The notes under the pieces were generated by a model. That model was not told the origin of the DNA. It ran no database searches and was given only the letters and a program-made list of their open reading frames with translations. From Taeniopygia guttata (Eukaryota; Chordata; Aves; Passeriformes; Estrildidae): a stretch of 64,000 nt of DNA. This document shows positions 49,220 through 58,455 of the stretch, one piece after another (position 1 is the stretch's first letter; each line of letters begins with the position of its first letter). The position numbers and the translations under genes were made by a program. The stretch lies in assembly GCF_048771995.1 (NCBI RefSeq), contig NC_133024.1, positions 997,001 through 1,061,000 of the forward strand, written 5' to 3'.

Positions 49220-51754
49220 GTAATATTGGGCTTTACTAGAATGAAATGGTTTTAAATGGAAAACAAAGTAATCTTTATGGATCTTATATAGTACTTATAC
49301 TGCAGTAGTGTTTAGAATATGCCAAATGCTGAAACAAGCACCAGGTGAAATTACATCTGAAGCGTTTTAGGATCTTAATAGAAAAGTGGGAGGAAGGAAA
49401 AGAGGGATTATGTTTCCCCCAAAAGCAAATTTTCAAAAATAAGGTAGCAATTGCTACCAGCTGCCAGCATATACAGCCTTGAATACTGCGTTTATATATT
49501 GACAGTGAAGTACAAACAGCTATTAATGCTGATTTAGAATGCAGAATTACAGCAAAAAAAGTACATGCAGTACAGTTCCAGCTGTATCTGGAACAACCTG
49601 TAATTGCTACTTTTTAATTCTATATTTAATTGTTACTACAATTAAAATCGGTCCTCTGGACTAGTAAGTATATAATTCTAAGCTGCTATTTAAGTCAACT
49701 ACGAAGTGATAACCTATCATTAATTGCCTCAAACCTTTTCATTTTGCATCCTGAAGGCAGTTTTGGGAAGGAAAGTCATATGTCCACTTTATGTAAAACT
49801 GTTTGTTTCTGCCTCCTGAAATCTTCAGCAATCCTTCACAATGCTTTGTAAAGCAGACGTTCAGTGTTTAATTTGGAATCATATATCCTTGTTTTGGAAC
49901 TGAACAAGCAATGTTGCTGTTAGTAGCTGGAGTAAAAGAATAGTAACCTCCTATTCAGAGTATGCTGGGAGATTAGTCTCTCCAATCTTTTAGGGGTGAG
50001 GAGGGAAGGGGACTGAGAGGTGGTCCCCAGAATACCACTCTGAGGAAACTGCATCTACCTATTCCTAATTCTTACAGACAGCTGTGCCTTTCTTCATACA
50101 CATCTTTCCTTAAAATATGTACGTTTTTCTCCCACTTTGTCTCATGGGAGCAATAACTGGAATATGGAGAATATGCTGGTACACAAGCAATGGGAAGGTT
50201 GAAGTTCTTAGTAAGTGCAGCCTATTTTCTTTAAAAACTCAGGATCCAGTTATGACACTTGGACTATTTCCAACTGCCTAGGCCTGTATTTCAAAGGTGG
50301 CCTTGAAACTCAGTGGAGTTCCAAGATAATGGCTAGGAGACAGCACAATAAAAGTTGTTCAAGTGAACAGTGAACCATGTACATGTGCCTCCTTCTTAAA
50401 GCCTTTAACTCAAACTACCTTAAACAGATCTTTAAATAAACATGCTACTTACAAATTTTTAACTACCAAACTGAAATAAAGGCAGAGGAGTTACTGCTGT
50501 TGGAACTTCACAACTGACATCTCTAAGGGGCTTTAGAAGCAGCTAGTTTGCTATACATCACCATGAAATACTCTGGATCAACAAGCATTTAATTTGTAAC
50601 AGCTTTTAAATCTAAACTCTAATGGGGGTGGGGTGGGTAGACAGGTGTTGTGTGGAGGTCTATCGCTACTTTGACATAATAGTCTTCTTAATTTGTAGTG
50701 GTTGCAAATACAAGGTGAACTCAGTTTGAGGAAACTAGCGGAGGGTTCAGAGTATCGAGAGGAACTAAAATACGACTTCAATATAAAAGGGGAACTGGGG
50801 CATCTGGATACAAATGAGTCCTTTGTTTTCAATTACTACAAGAATGAACATGAGCAGAATCATAAACGCTATGAAGTTCTGGGACATTTTATTACTCAGT
50901 ATGTTTATGAGCTCCTGGAAAGAGTCTGCATGCTGCAGAAGGTTTATATTCCTACTGATGCTACAGAGGATGAACCAAGAAGCTTCTTTTTCATGAGCAA
51001 GGATGCACTAACAAGTTCCTCTAGCCTAATTATCCTTCTTCAAGACCGTGGAGTTTTTTGTGCTGGACAGTGGGGGCGAAGGGCAATTGTCAGTGAGGGC
51101 CTGAAACATGGAACACAAATACCATTCATCAAAATGGCCCTGCAAAGCCACTGGGAAGTGATTGTACTGAACCCCAATGACAATTTCACTGATCTGAACA
51201 CTGAAAAGGAGAGATTTTCTGCCAGGGAAGAAGCACTTACTTTTACACGGGGTGCCTGTTGGATCCCCAAAAGGGGCAGCAGCAGCCCTGAAGAGCATAC
51301 CGTGTATGTATGGGATCATTTCATTGCAAAGAGTGCAGCCAGGAACGTGGCCTTCATTGCCCATGGCCATGGGGGGTTGGTGTTTGTTGATCTGCTGGTG
51401 CAGAGGAAATGTGAGGTGATGAATAAAGTGTGCTCTGTGGTGTTCATCGACTCCACGCACAACGTGCAGCACCAGAGCAGACATGATCCAGAAATACAGG
51501 AATGGATAAACAAAAACTGCCAAGAATGGGTGTCTAACAGTAAACCCCTAAATAAAACTGTGCACTTTCTCATGAGAGCAAACTGTCCCACTTTCTCTGC
51601 TGGAACAGAAAAGTATAGTTTAGCACCCTCCTGCTGCTTACAATCCATCTTTAAGTACCTGAAAACCATGCTGAAAGCCAAGATCACAACAGCCTTGAGG
51701 AATTCACCTGTTGCAACTAGAAGCAACACAAGAAAGAAGACAGGCAATAAATAA
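49187..51754 (+). CDS. FAM172B: FAM172B / ARB2-like protein (Arb2 domain), two coding exons
   Basis: This is a paralogue of FAM172A (ARB2A), an alpha/beta-hydrolase-like Arb2-domain protein linked to Argonaute, chromatin and splicing. The body of the protein is one exon, 50699-51754. A short first exon, 49187-49219 (MMMTDFTEEDT), joins in phase 0, giving about 362 residues. Conserved blocks versus FAM172A as I recall it: FVFNY, KRYEVLGHFITQYVYELLE, FMSKDALT, AGQWGRRAI, GTQIPFIKMA, VIVLNPN, SPEEHTVYVWDHFIAKSAA and STHNVQHQ. The nucleophile-elbow HSYGG of FAM172A reads HGHGG here (about residue 234), so the predicted serine is missing. The reading frame is open, while the human locus at the same position is a pseudogene. 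The first exon is inferred from splice signals only. Confidence 0.85.
50699..51754 (+). CDS. FAM172B: FAM172B main coding exon
   Basis: Begins after TTTGTAG at 50698 with WLQIQGELSLRKLAEG and runs without interruption to TAA at 51752-51754. Two overlapping AATAAA hexamers (51746-51751 and 51750-51755) include the stop codon. Confidence 0.92.
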   Translation, partial: WLQIQGELSLRKLAEGSEYREELKYDFNIKGELGHLDTNESFVFNYYKNEHEQNHKRYEVLGHFITQYVYELLERVCMLQKVYIPTDATEDEPRSFFFMSKDALTSSSSLIILLQDRGVFCAGQWGRRAIVSEGLKHGTQIPFIKMALQSHWEVIVLNPNDNFTDLNTEKERFSAREEALTFTRGACWIPKRGSSSPEEHTVYVWDHFIAKSAARNVAFIAHGHGGLVFVDLLVQRKCEVMNKVCSVVFIDSTHNVQHQSRHDPEIQEWINKNCQEWVSNSKPLNKTVHFLMRANCPTFSAGTEKYSLAPSCCLQSIFKYLKTMLKAKITTALRNSPVATRSNTRKKTGNK

Positions 51755-51755
51755 A

Positions 51756-52759
51756 GGTACACTGGTTTGTTCTTGATAGTGGTCTCTCCCTTTCATAAGT
51801 GCTTCTGCTCCTTTCCATCACTTAAGCACCTTCATCTCACTATGGAGAAATTCACAGTTCTGAGTTTGAAACTGTGTTTGGTTTTGAGAAGAAAAACACT
51901 ATTAGGAAATACATGCCTTGTTTAAAGCCTTAAGCCACAACCCTTTGGCTAGCTGTGAAATTTAAAGTTGAATTCAAGATGTTAAGGTATACCAACTCTC
52001 ATCTATCATTTTCTATAATAAACATTCTATAGTTTTGGCTCTATAATCAGACTAAACGATCAGGAAAACATTTGCCTAAGTGCTTAGCTTCATTAGAAGG
52101 CCAAATCTGGAATAGCAAAACATGTAAAAATCTGTTTCCTCCTATGTACCATGTATTGTTTAAAATCTTCCAAGAGCTGGAACACACGGAGGTAAAATAA
52201 TTTCCATTTTAAAGCCCTCTGAGCCTGTGAGAATACTGGACATGAGCTGCTACAGAGATACACTAGTCTGGCAAACTGCAGTTACCAAGCTGATGCAAGG
52301 GAATTACATTGCTTTTCTCTCTCACTTGTTTAACTTTAGAAAAAGGTGGGACACGCGGTTTTTAAATTTACATACTCAAGGCTTGCAATGTGTACAAGCA
52401 GAAGTTAAAAAATCTTTAAAGTGAATGTAAACAAAAGAATTATTCTTAAATTCCAGTTTGAACCCATGGGAATCAAAACTGCTCAATGGCCACAAAAAAG
52501 GATCCTTTGAAGGATGACAAAACCTTCTCCTACAAGTGTAGAGCATTCTAATCTCAGTCAAAAAAGCTGTTGAACCGTAATAATGGCTATCAGAGAGAAG
52601 AGAGCATCAACTTGCCTTTGTATTTATATCCACTTCAGATTTCAGTCATCACCTCTCTCAGAAGAAACTTCTGTCCTGTTACACAGCAATGGATAAAATA
52701 TAAAATTCCATTGGAAAGGCATATTCAATTGAAAGTTCTTGAGAGCAAGCACAGCTTTT
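51756..52759. other. Convergent 3' flanks of FAM172B and TXNL4B
   Basis: This is the presumed FAM172B 3'UTR (a further AATAAA near 52018) and TXNL4B downstream DNA. It contains copy A of a 67-bp duplicated sequence at 52188-52254. No exon was recognised. Confidence 0.5.
52141..52254 (+). repeat. Duplicated sequence, copy A
   Basis: Two blocks are shared with 59154-59349 on the same strand: 52164-52185 (AATCTTCCAAGAGCTGGAAC) and 52188-52254 (GGAGGTAAAATAATTTCC ... GAGCTGCTACA). The second block is about 93% identical to its partner by hand alignment. Confidence 0.85.
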
Positions 52760-52765
52760 TTTATT
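52760..52765 (-). terminator. Candidate TXNL4B poly(A) signal
   Basis: AATAAA on the minus strand, about 310 bp downstream of the TXNL4B stop. Confidence 0.45.
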
Positions 52766-53075
52766 AATGTCAGACAACTACCAGAGTGCCTCGGTTCCCT
52801 GGAAAAGATGCACACAGCCCTAGATGCACACAGCCTGCCTGTTTTGCAAGGGCTGCTCAGCACACAGATCCAAGAACCTTTGTGAACTCTATGCATGAAC
52901 ATTTATGAGAGCAGCATGAGGTGACAGAATATCTGTCTTCAGAAGGAGACCAATATGATCCTTCAGGATAAATGCTCAAACTGTCCCACAACGTCAGGGG
53001 AGGCCAACAGCGCTCAAAGGAAAAAGAGATCTGCAACATCGTCCATTTGTGTAATTCTTATCTCAGGTCAACCCA

Positions 53076-53241
53076 CTAAATGCCTTGGTAGAGAAGGTCG
53101 TATTTGGGAATGTTCTTGGGATCAATAGGACTTCTCACAATAAGCTTTCCCCGCATTGCTCCACGGTAGATCACTTCAATCAGATCTATAAAGTCTTGCT
53201 TCGTTTTGAAGCTTCCCACAAATTTGGTGTGATCTGGAGAC
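53076..53241 (-). CDS. TXNL4B: TXNL4B exon 3
   Basis: [11 protein letters not shown] to KYDLLYQGI and stop. Acceptor TTTAG. Confidence 0.96.
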
Positions 53242-54287
53242 CTAAATATAAGCATAAGACAAAGGTAGAATTGTAACATTCAAGTATTCAGAGAAAAAAC
53301 ACCTAAAAATGTGAAAAGATGCCCAAATGAGATAAGGAGTTCTGATCTGGTCATTCTGAAAGAATGAACTAACTTTGTAATGGAATAACCAAGTCAGGAA
53401 TGGGATCTCCAATGGTCAAACAGGTGCAGCATCATGTCTAAGATTTTAATAATTTCTTACTATTTTTTGCAGAGTTGGACGTATTTAACCTACTTATTGC
53501 ATGAAAGCATATTTCAAATGACTTTCCTAATTACATTCTTCTGGCTTCCTACAGAATTCTCAATGCAGATGCTGGTAACAACATTATAGTTTTCAAATGT
53601 TACCTTCCCCAGACATGACAACATAGAAAAAGACTGATAATTCTTACAGACATAATAGACAGTGGTAGGATGACTTACCCATAATCAACCTTCATGTGTT
53701 GTCCATTGAAGAAAAATACAGTAGATGGAATATAACTGATGTCAAAGTACTGGGTGTACACTGGGACGTCGTTCACATCCACCAGGTAAATGACTGCCAT
53801 TTTACTCAGGTCATGAGCTGTTTTTGCAAGCTGGGAAGAGTGAGAAAGGCAGTGACAATTAGACTGATATACGAGGAAAAGAGGTTGGCAAGATTTATAA
53901 AGCCTGTTTCTCTTATGTGTTACCAGTTAAAGCAGGTGTAGAATATCACATCTCTACCTCAAGCCTTTGTTCAGCCACTACAATAGTAACACAGATGCTT
54001 GCTTTTCAAACCTTTTTATAAATATAGTGTAATTTCATTCTATACCAGTCACCAAACTTTTCACGAGTGCCCATCTTAGCAAAAGCAACATTCTCTTCTA
54101 TGCGCCAAATATACTCATACAGTCTGTTAAAAAAAAAAAAAAAAAAAAGTCTTACAATATCATCGAGCTGCAGACAAACAGCATCATTATCTCTTCCAAA
54201 ACGGAGAACCAAAACCTTCTCAGCGACGCTTTTTATTGCCTGATCCACCTCCCTCTTGCAGGTCAGTTTGGGCAGCAGGAAACTCAT
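53076..54287 (-). CDS. TXNL4B: Thioredoxin-like protein 4B, complete (3 exons, 149 aa)
   Basis: TXNL4B (Dim2/DLP) is a thioredoxin-fold protein related to the U5 snRNP protein Dim1. It interacts with PRPF6 and is involved in pre-mRNA splicing and cell-cycle progression. The exons are 54156-54287, 53679-53830 and 53076-53241 (132, 152 and 166 nt). They join in phase to 450 nt, exactly the 149-residue length of human TXNL4B. Near-identical blocks: [100 protein letters not shown] and [15 protein letters not shown]. The start has a good context (GCCATGA). It is head-to-head with TRMT10C. In human TXNL4B is on 16q22, not in this block. Confidence 0.97.
53679..53830 (-). CDS. TXNL4B: TXNL4B exon 2
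   Basis: [17 protein letters not shown] to GQHMKVDYG, donor GTAAGT, phase 0 to 2. Confidence 0.96.
54156..54287 (-). CDS. TXNL4B: TXNL4B exon 1
   Basis: 44 codons, MSFLLPKL to QLDDI, phase 0, donor GTAAGA followed by a long T run within the intron. Confidence 0.96.
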
Positions 54288-54581
54288 GGCGACAGATCAC
54301 GGTCCGCACTGAAATCGCAGCCTTACAGCGAGGGGAAAAACAACAAAACAACGCACCATCAAACAACAGCGACCCGCGGGGCAAAAAGAAGAGACACTTC
54401 TCTGCGCTCCTAAATGTTTTAAAAGGAAAAAAAGGCTGTGAGGGGAGAGAAGAGGAGAGAAGGAGGTACCGGAGATCGGCAGGCCGGGCTGACAAACCCC
54501 GCGGCCCCGGCGCGGCGGCGGGGCCAGACCGGGGGCAGCACCCGCCGGCAGCGCCCTCAGTGCCCGGGGCCACCCCGGGAG

Positions 54582-54630
54582 TGGAACAGTGATGGAACAG
54601 CGATGGAACAGCGATGGAATAGCGATGGAA
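54582..54630. repeat. 11-bp tandem repeat, about 4.5 copies
   Basis: Unit TGGAACAGCGA with one or two base changes per copy, inside the CpG island. Confidence 0.85.
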
Positions 54631-54830
54631 ACCGGGAGAGTTGGGATAGCTCCCGCCGCGAGGCCGCCCGGAACGCGGGCGCTGCGGCCGCGGGGCGCGG
54701 GGGAAGGACAGCCGAGGGAGCGCCGCGCAGGCGCAGCGGCTCCGCGGGGTCAGCGCGGCCGGGCCCGGCGGGACCGCGGGGCGGCCCGGGCTCCGACCGG
54801 CACGGCACGGCACGGCACTGCCCTGCCCCC

Positions 54831-54880
54831 ACCGAGCCCCACCGAGCCCTACCGAGCCCCACCGAGCCCCACCGAGCCCG
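54831..54880. repeat. 10-bp tandem repeat, 5 copies
   Basis: Unit ACCGAGCCCC, nearly uniform, inside the CpG island. A short CACGG repeat precedes it (about 54800-54817). Confidence 0.85.
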
Positions 54881-55137
54881 GCGAGCGGGCGGAGCGCGGC
54901 CGGACATCGGACAGGTGCTTCTGGCCGCCCCGGAGGCCGCGGGCCCCGGAGGCCGCGGGGCGCCGGTGTCCCGGGAGGGCCGGGGGGGATGTGAGCTGGC
55001 GTGCGGCTGCTCCCGGGCTGGTTGGAAAGTTGTTCAACACCTGCAGTGCTGCTGCGGCCGGCCTCATCGGGTACCGGGAGTGTGGGTCCGGGCTCGGTGC
55101 CGAGCCGTGGGACAAGAGGCAATGGGTTTAGGAAACG

Positions 55138-55378
55138 ATGCACAGAAATTCCATTTATTCACATGGGGAAGGATTTCCTTACTGTGCTGGTGGCCGTGCA
55201 CTGAACAGGCTGCCCAGAGAGGCTGTGGAGTCTCCCTCACTGGGGATATTCCAGACCTGCCTGCACACAGTTCTGTGCCATGTGCTCTGGGATAACCCTG
55301 CTGCAGTTCCAATCCTCCCGGTTGGAACAGATGATCCGCTGTGCCCCTTCCAGCCTTACCCAGCCTGTGCTTCTGGGT
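55138..55378 (+). mobile_element. CR1 LINE, 3' fragment
   Basis: Landmarks are GAACAGGCTGCCCAGAGAGG, CTGTGGAGTCTCCCTC, GATATTCCAGACCTGCCTG and CTGCTGCAGTTCC. It is 5'-truncated, at the right edge of the CpG island, and would lie in TRMT10C intron 1. Confidence 0.88.
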
Positions 55379-56683
55379 GTGCAGCTGTGCTGGAGAAGTA
55401 AGGCAACTTGTTCAGTCTGTGAAACATCACTGAAGAGCCTTTCTGTTACTGAGACGAGTTGCAGTGAAGTCATGCTCAAAAAGAAAAGAAAAATACTTTC
55501 AGTGCTACAATCTGGCTTCTTCAGAGAGCGTTAGGTTAATTCTTGCGGGGTAGTGTGAATGACACAGTGCAAGGTAACTTGGCTGTATCAAAAGCTGTCA
55601 TCGGGTATTCTGACAGTGTAAATCTGGTGCTCAATATTGACTTAATTGGAGCTCCAGTAATGTAAGTTAATTGAGGAACTGATCCCTTGGTTTCTCCATG
55701 CTTCTTTGGTTATTACTTTTGGCATTAGTTTAATGCTTCAGTGTGAAATTAGGGATACTTCCACTGTAGCACTTACAAATTTTCACGTTGTTAGGTTGCT
55801 TGGTTGTTCTTGTTTCTTTTATCTTAATAACAGTAGTGCATGAGAGCTCAGCCACCAACTTGACCAATTACTGTGTAATTAAATACATGCCAGGTTGTAT
55901 AGCATTTCTAAATAATACACTGCTCCTTCTGTGCCTCTATCTGAGCAGGTACATATTTACAAACCCAGCATTAGATCTTCTGTATATCACATTATTTTCA
56001 GTCTATTAGGAAGATTATGAATTTTTGATTTTAAAATTAGGAATTAATTCTAGTTTTATCCAAATCATGTTTCCTCTGGGACTGAAACTTCACTGATGCT
56101 TAGTTCAGTAGTGTGCATAGGCCAAGGAAACTATTAAATGTTCTTGTGTGTGTTTTTCTTTCTGCAGACCTTTCATATTTAAATACAAATGTGGATAAAA
56201 TTAATGGGACTGGGGAGGGCTTATGTGCCTATGCCAACTTCACAGACAGTTTAGCAAAAAGAAGAAAGATGGTGTTTTCCTGTACTAGTTTTTATTCTTC
56301 CATCTCTTCTTTCTGTTTTCACAGGATAGATAAATGATATAAAAATACTTCTGGTTTCCTTGCAGCAGATCACTAATTTTGGTTGTGAAGGCTCATGATG
56401 TGATACAGATGACTTGAAGAGATCTTGCACAGTCTTGAAGGTTGTTTGACTACATTTTGAATTGCAGTAAGTATAGCTGGTGTAAGCTGGTTTTATTTAG
56501 GAAACAGTAAAAAATTCATAGTAGAAGGAGGAATTTCTAGCATCCTCCAAGAAGTAACCTATTGTCTGTTAGTGTTACTAAGAATAAAATTTGCATGTGT
56601 TTTCTTTGTGATTTCTGACAAGTTTTTTTCTCCTGTTATTGACGTTTCACAGATAAGTGTTGCAGCACAGCACACGTCTAAGT

Positions 56684-57937
56684 ATGCAGTCTGCTAATAT
56701 GCTTCTGAGAAGAATTGTAAGATGTTCTGTCCTTCCATTTGCTGTGCAACATGGGATGAAAAAGGATTTGATTCCACTCAGTAGAGCTCTGAGTTTATCT
56801 CATTGTTTGAAGCAGGTCAAGTCATGTGAACCCTCTGAAAAACTGGATTTAGATGAGTGGAAGAAGGTCATGAAATCTGGGTTGCAAGAAGAGGTCAGTG
56901 AGACAGCCTCGGAGCCTAAGGAGCTTTCCAGTTTGGCTGCTGCACGTGAGACTTTGGAGATGTGGAGGCTAGCTGGCAGAGCAGTTCCAGAAAATGTTAG
57001 TGAAGAACAGCTAAAAACTTTTATGGAGTGTCCTTCTAAGTCAGCCAAAAAGAAGTATTTAAAATATTTGCATCTCAAAGAACTTCACAAGAAAAATGAC
57101 AAAAGAAAGATGGATGAGAAAAGGGAGAGGAGGCTGGAAGCACAAGATCAAGCTCCAAAGCCAGAAGAGACCAAAAACTGTCCATTCGTGTGTTTATGGT
57201 CCCGCACTATGGATAAAGCGTACAACTGGAGGGCTGCTCAGTCCATGGTCTTTGGCCAGCCTCTGGTGTTTGACATGTCTTATGAAAAAGAAATGTCTGT
57301 GCGAGAAGTCACAAACACAGTGAAGCAGATAGTGATGAGTGAAAGCAGCAATCGCAGATCTGTGGATCCATTCCACATCCACTTCTGTAACTTCAAGGAT
57401 GACAGCCTCTATCACAGGGAATTTATCAAGAATTACAGAGATGCATGGGACAAACTGCTTATCACAGTGACAGAGCAGTGCTACACAGAAATCTTTCCAA
57501 AGGATAAGCTCATCTATCTGACAGCCGATTCTCCCAATGTAATGAAAACATTTGATCACGATAAGATCTATATTGTTGGGTCGCTGGTTGACAAGAGCAT
57601 AAAAACAGGAGTCTCCTTAGCACGGGCAAAGCGACTGGGACTGGAGACTGCAGCCCTTCCACTGGAGAAGTACTTGCTTTGGAGTACTGGTGCCAAAAAT
57701 CTCACACTGGATCAAATGATGCATATTTTATTAACCTTGAAAGATACTGCTGACTGGAAAAAGGCTCTGGAATTTGTTCCAAAAAGGAAGTACTGTGGCT
57801 TTGTAAACAAGCCTGTAAAGGAACTGAAAAAAACGTTAGACCTGATCAAGACACTTAAACTTGGAAAGGGACAGGAAAAAGTAGAAAAGCAATTTGCTAA
57901 AAATTACCCCAAGAAGTATAAACTAAAGCAAAAGTAG
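56684..57937 (+). CDS. TRMT10C: tRNA methyltransferase 10C / mitochondrial RNase P subunit 1
   Basis: TRMT10C (MRPP1) methylates N1 of purine 9 in mitochondrial tRNAs. With HSD17B10 and PRORP it forms mitochondrial RNase P. The coding sequence is one exon (417 aa; human 403), preceded by a splice acceptor TTTCACAG ending at 56652. The first ATG is at 56684; an in-frame GTG upstream is not needed. The N-terminus MQSANMLLRRIVRCSVLPF is basic and looks like a mitochondrial targeting peptide. Then come LDLDEWKKVMKSGLQEEVS, TLEMWRLAGRAVPENVSEEQ, a Lys-rich helix (about 130-165) and the SPOUT methyltransferase domain: FGQPLVFDMSYEKEM, DPFHIHFCNF, LIYLTADSPNVMKTFDHDKI, IVGSLVDKS, GVSLARAKRLGLETAALPL, KNLTLDQMMHILL and FVPKRKYCGF. 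The gene is head-to-head with TXNL4B and upstream of PCNP, as expected from synteny. Confidence 0.96.
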   Translation: MQSANMLLRRIVRCSVLPFAVQHGMKKDLIPLSRALSLSHCLKQVKSCEPSEKLDLDEWKKVMKSGLQEEVSETASEPKELSSLAAARETLEMWRLAGRAVPENVSEEQLKTFMECPSKSAKKKYLKYLHLKELHKKNDKRKMDEKRERRLEAQDQAPKPEETKNCPFVCLWSRTMDKAYNWRAAQSMVFGQPLVFDMSYEKEMSVREVTNTVKQIVMSESSNRRSVDPFHIHFCNFKDDSLYHREFIKNYRDAWDKLLITVTEQCYTEIFPKDKLIYLTADSPNVMKTFDHDKIYIVGSLVDKSIKTGVSLARAKRLGLETAALPLEKYLLWSTGAKNLTLDQMMHILLTLKDTADWKKALEFVPKRKYCGFVNKPVKELKKTLDLIKTLKLGKGQEKVEKQFAKNYPKKYKLKQK

Positions 57938-58449
57938 AGTGATGGGGAGGAAAATGAATTTTTTTACACACAAACTGTATCCTTTAATGCTCTGACTTCT
58001 TGGTACATCTGGAACTCTGTTCAGCTGTTACTCTAGAACATGTTTTGTTGCTTATGTTTGAAATTACCATTGTTAAGAGTTGGGTTTTTTAATGACTTTA
58101 GTAGTCCAGCTGTTTAAATTTATTCACAAATTATTGAAATTATGTAAGAGAAATGAGATGATCTGTTGTTAAAAAAAAACTCTACACAAAGACTATCAGT
58201 CTGTTCAATTGAACTGTGCTTGGACAAAGGTGATTGTTACTGAATGCAAAGGTCTTCAGAGCTCACTGCTTTGGAGGCTGCCTACAGTTTTATTCTAAAA
58301 GGTCACTTAAGATGAAGTAGAAGAGACCTCTCCCATTACTTCCTGAATCCTCTTGTATGCAGATGAATTGATAGCTGAACTAAATGGTTAAAACCTTGTG
58401 TGAGTTTGGGTAACTGCACCATTTATTTCTGGATGTTCTATCTGGCACA

Positions 58450-58455
58450 AATAAA
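58450..58455 (+). terminator. Candidate TRMT10C poly(A) signal
   Basis: First AATAAA downstream of the TRMT10C stop, about 510 bp away. Confidence 0.55.

Larger units (their letters stand above)
54290..55080. promoter_or_regulatory. CpG island between TXNL4B and TRMT10C
   Basis: A dense CpG block separates two divergent genes and likely acts as a bidirectional promoter. An NRF1-type site CGCGCAGGCGCA lies at 54724-54735, which suits TRMT10C as a mitochondrial gene. The non-coding first exon of TRMT10C probably lies here, but its donor cannot be fixed. Long open frames on both strands are GC artefacts. Confidence 0.7.

Noticed and set aside
53279-53279. ATG at 53279 as a separate start for the C-terminal TXNL4B piece
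   Set aside because: That ATG lies in intron 2. The exon begins at 53241, and the three exons give the full 149-residue protein.
54220-55295. Open frames of 307 aa (minus) and 285 aa (plus) in the CpG island
   Set aside because: Open because GC-rich sequence lacks stops. They overlap TXNL4B exon 1, tandem repeats and a CR1, and have low-complexity Arg/Ala/Pro composition.
56657-56683. Upstream GTG start for TRMT10C (426 aa)
   Set aside because: The first ATG at 56684 lies in the same exon and begins a good targeting peptide; a GTG start is not needed.
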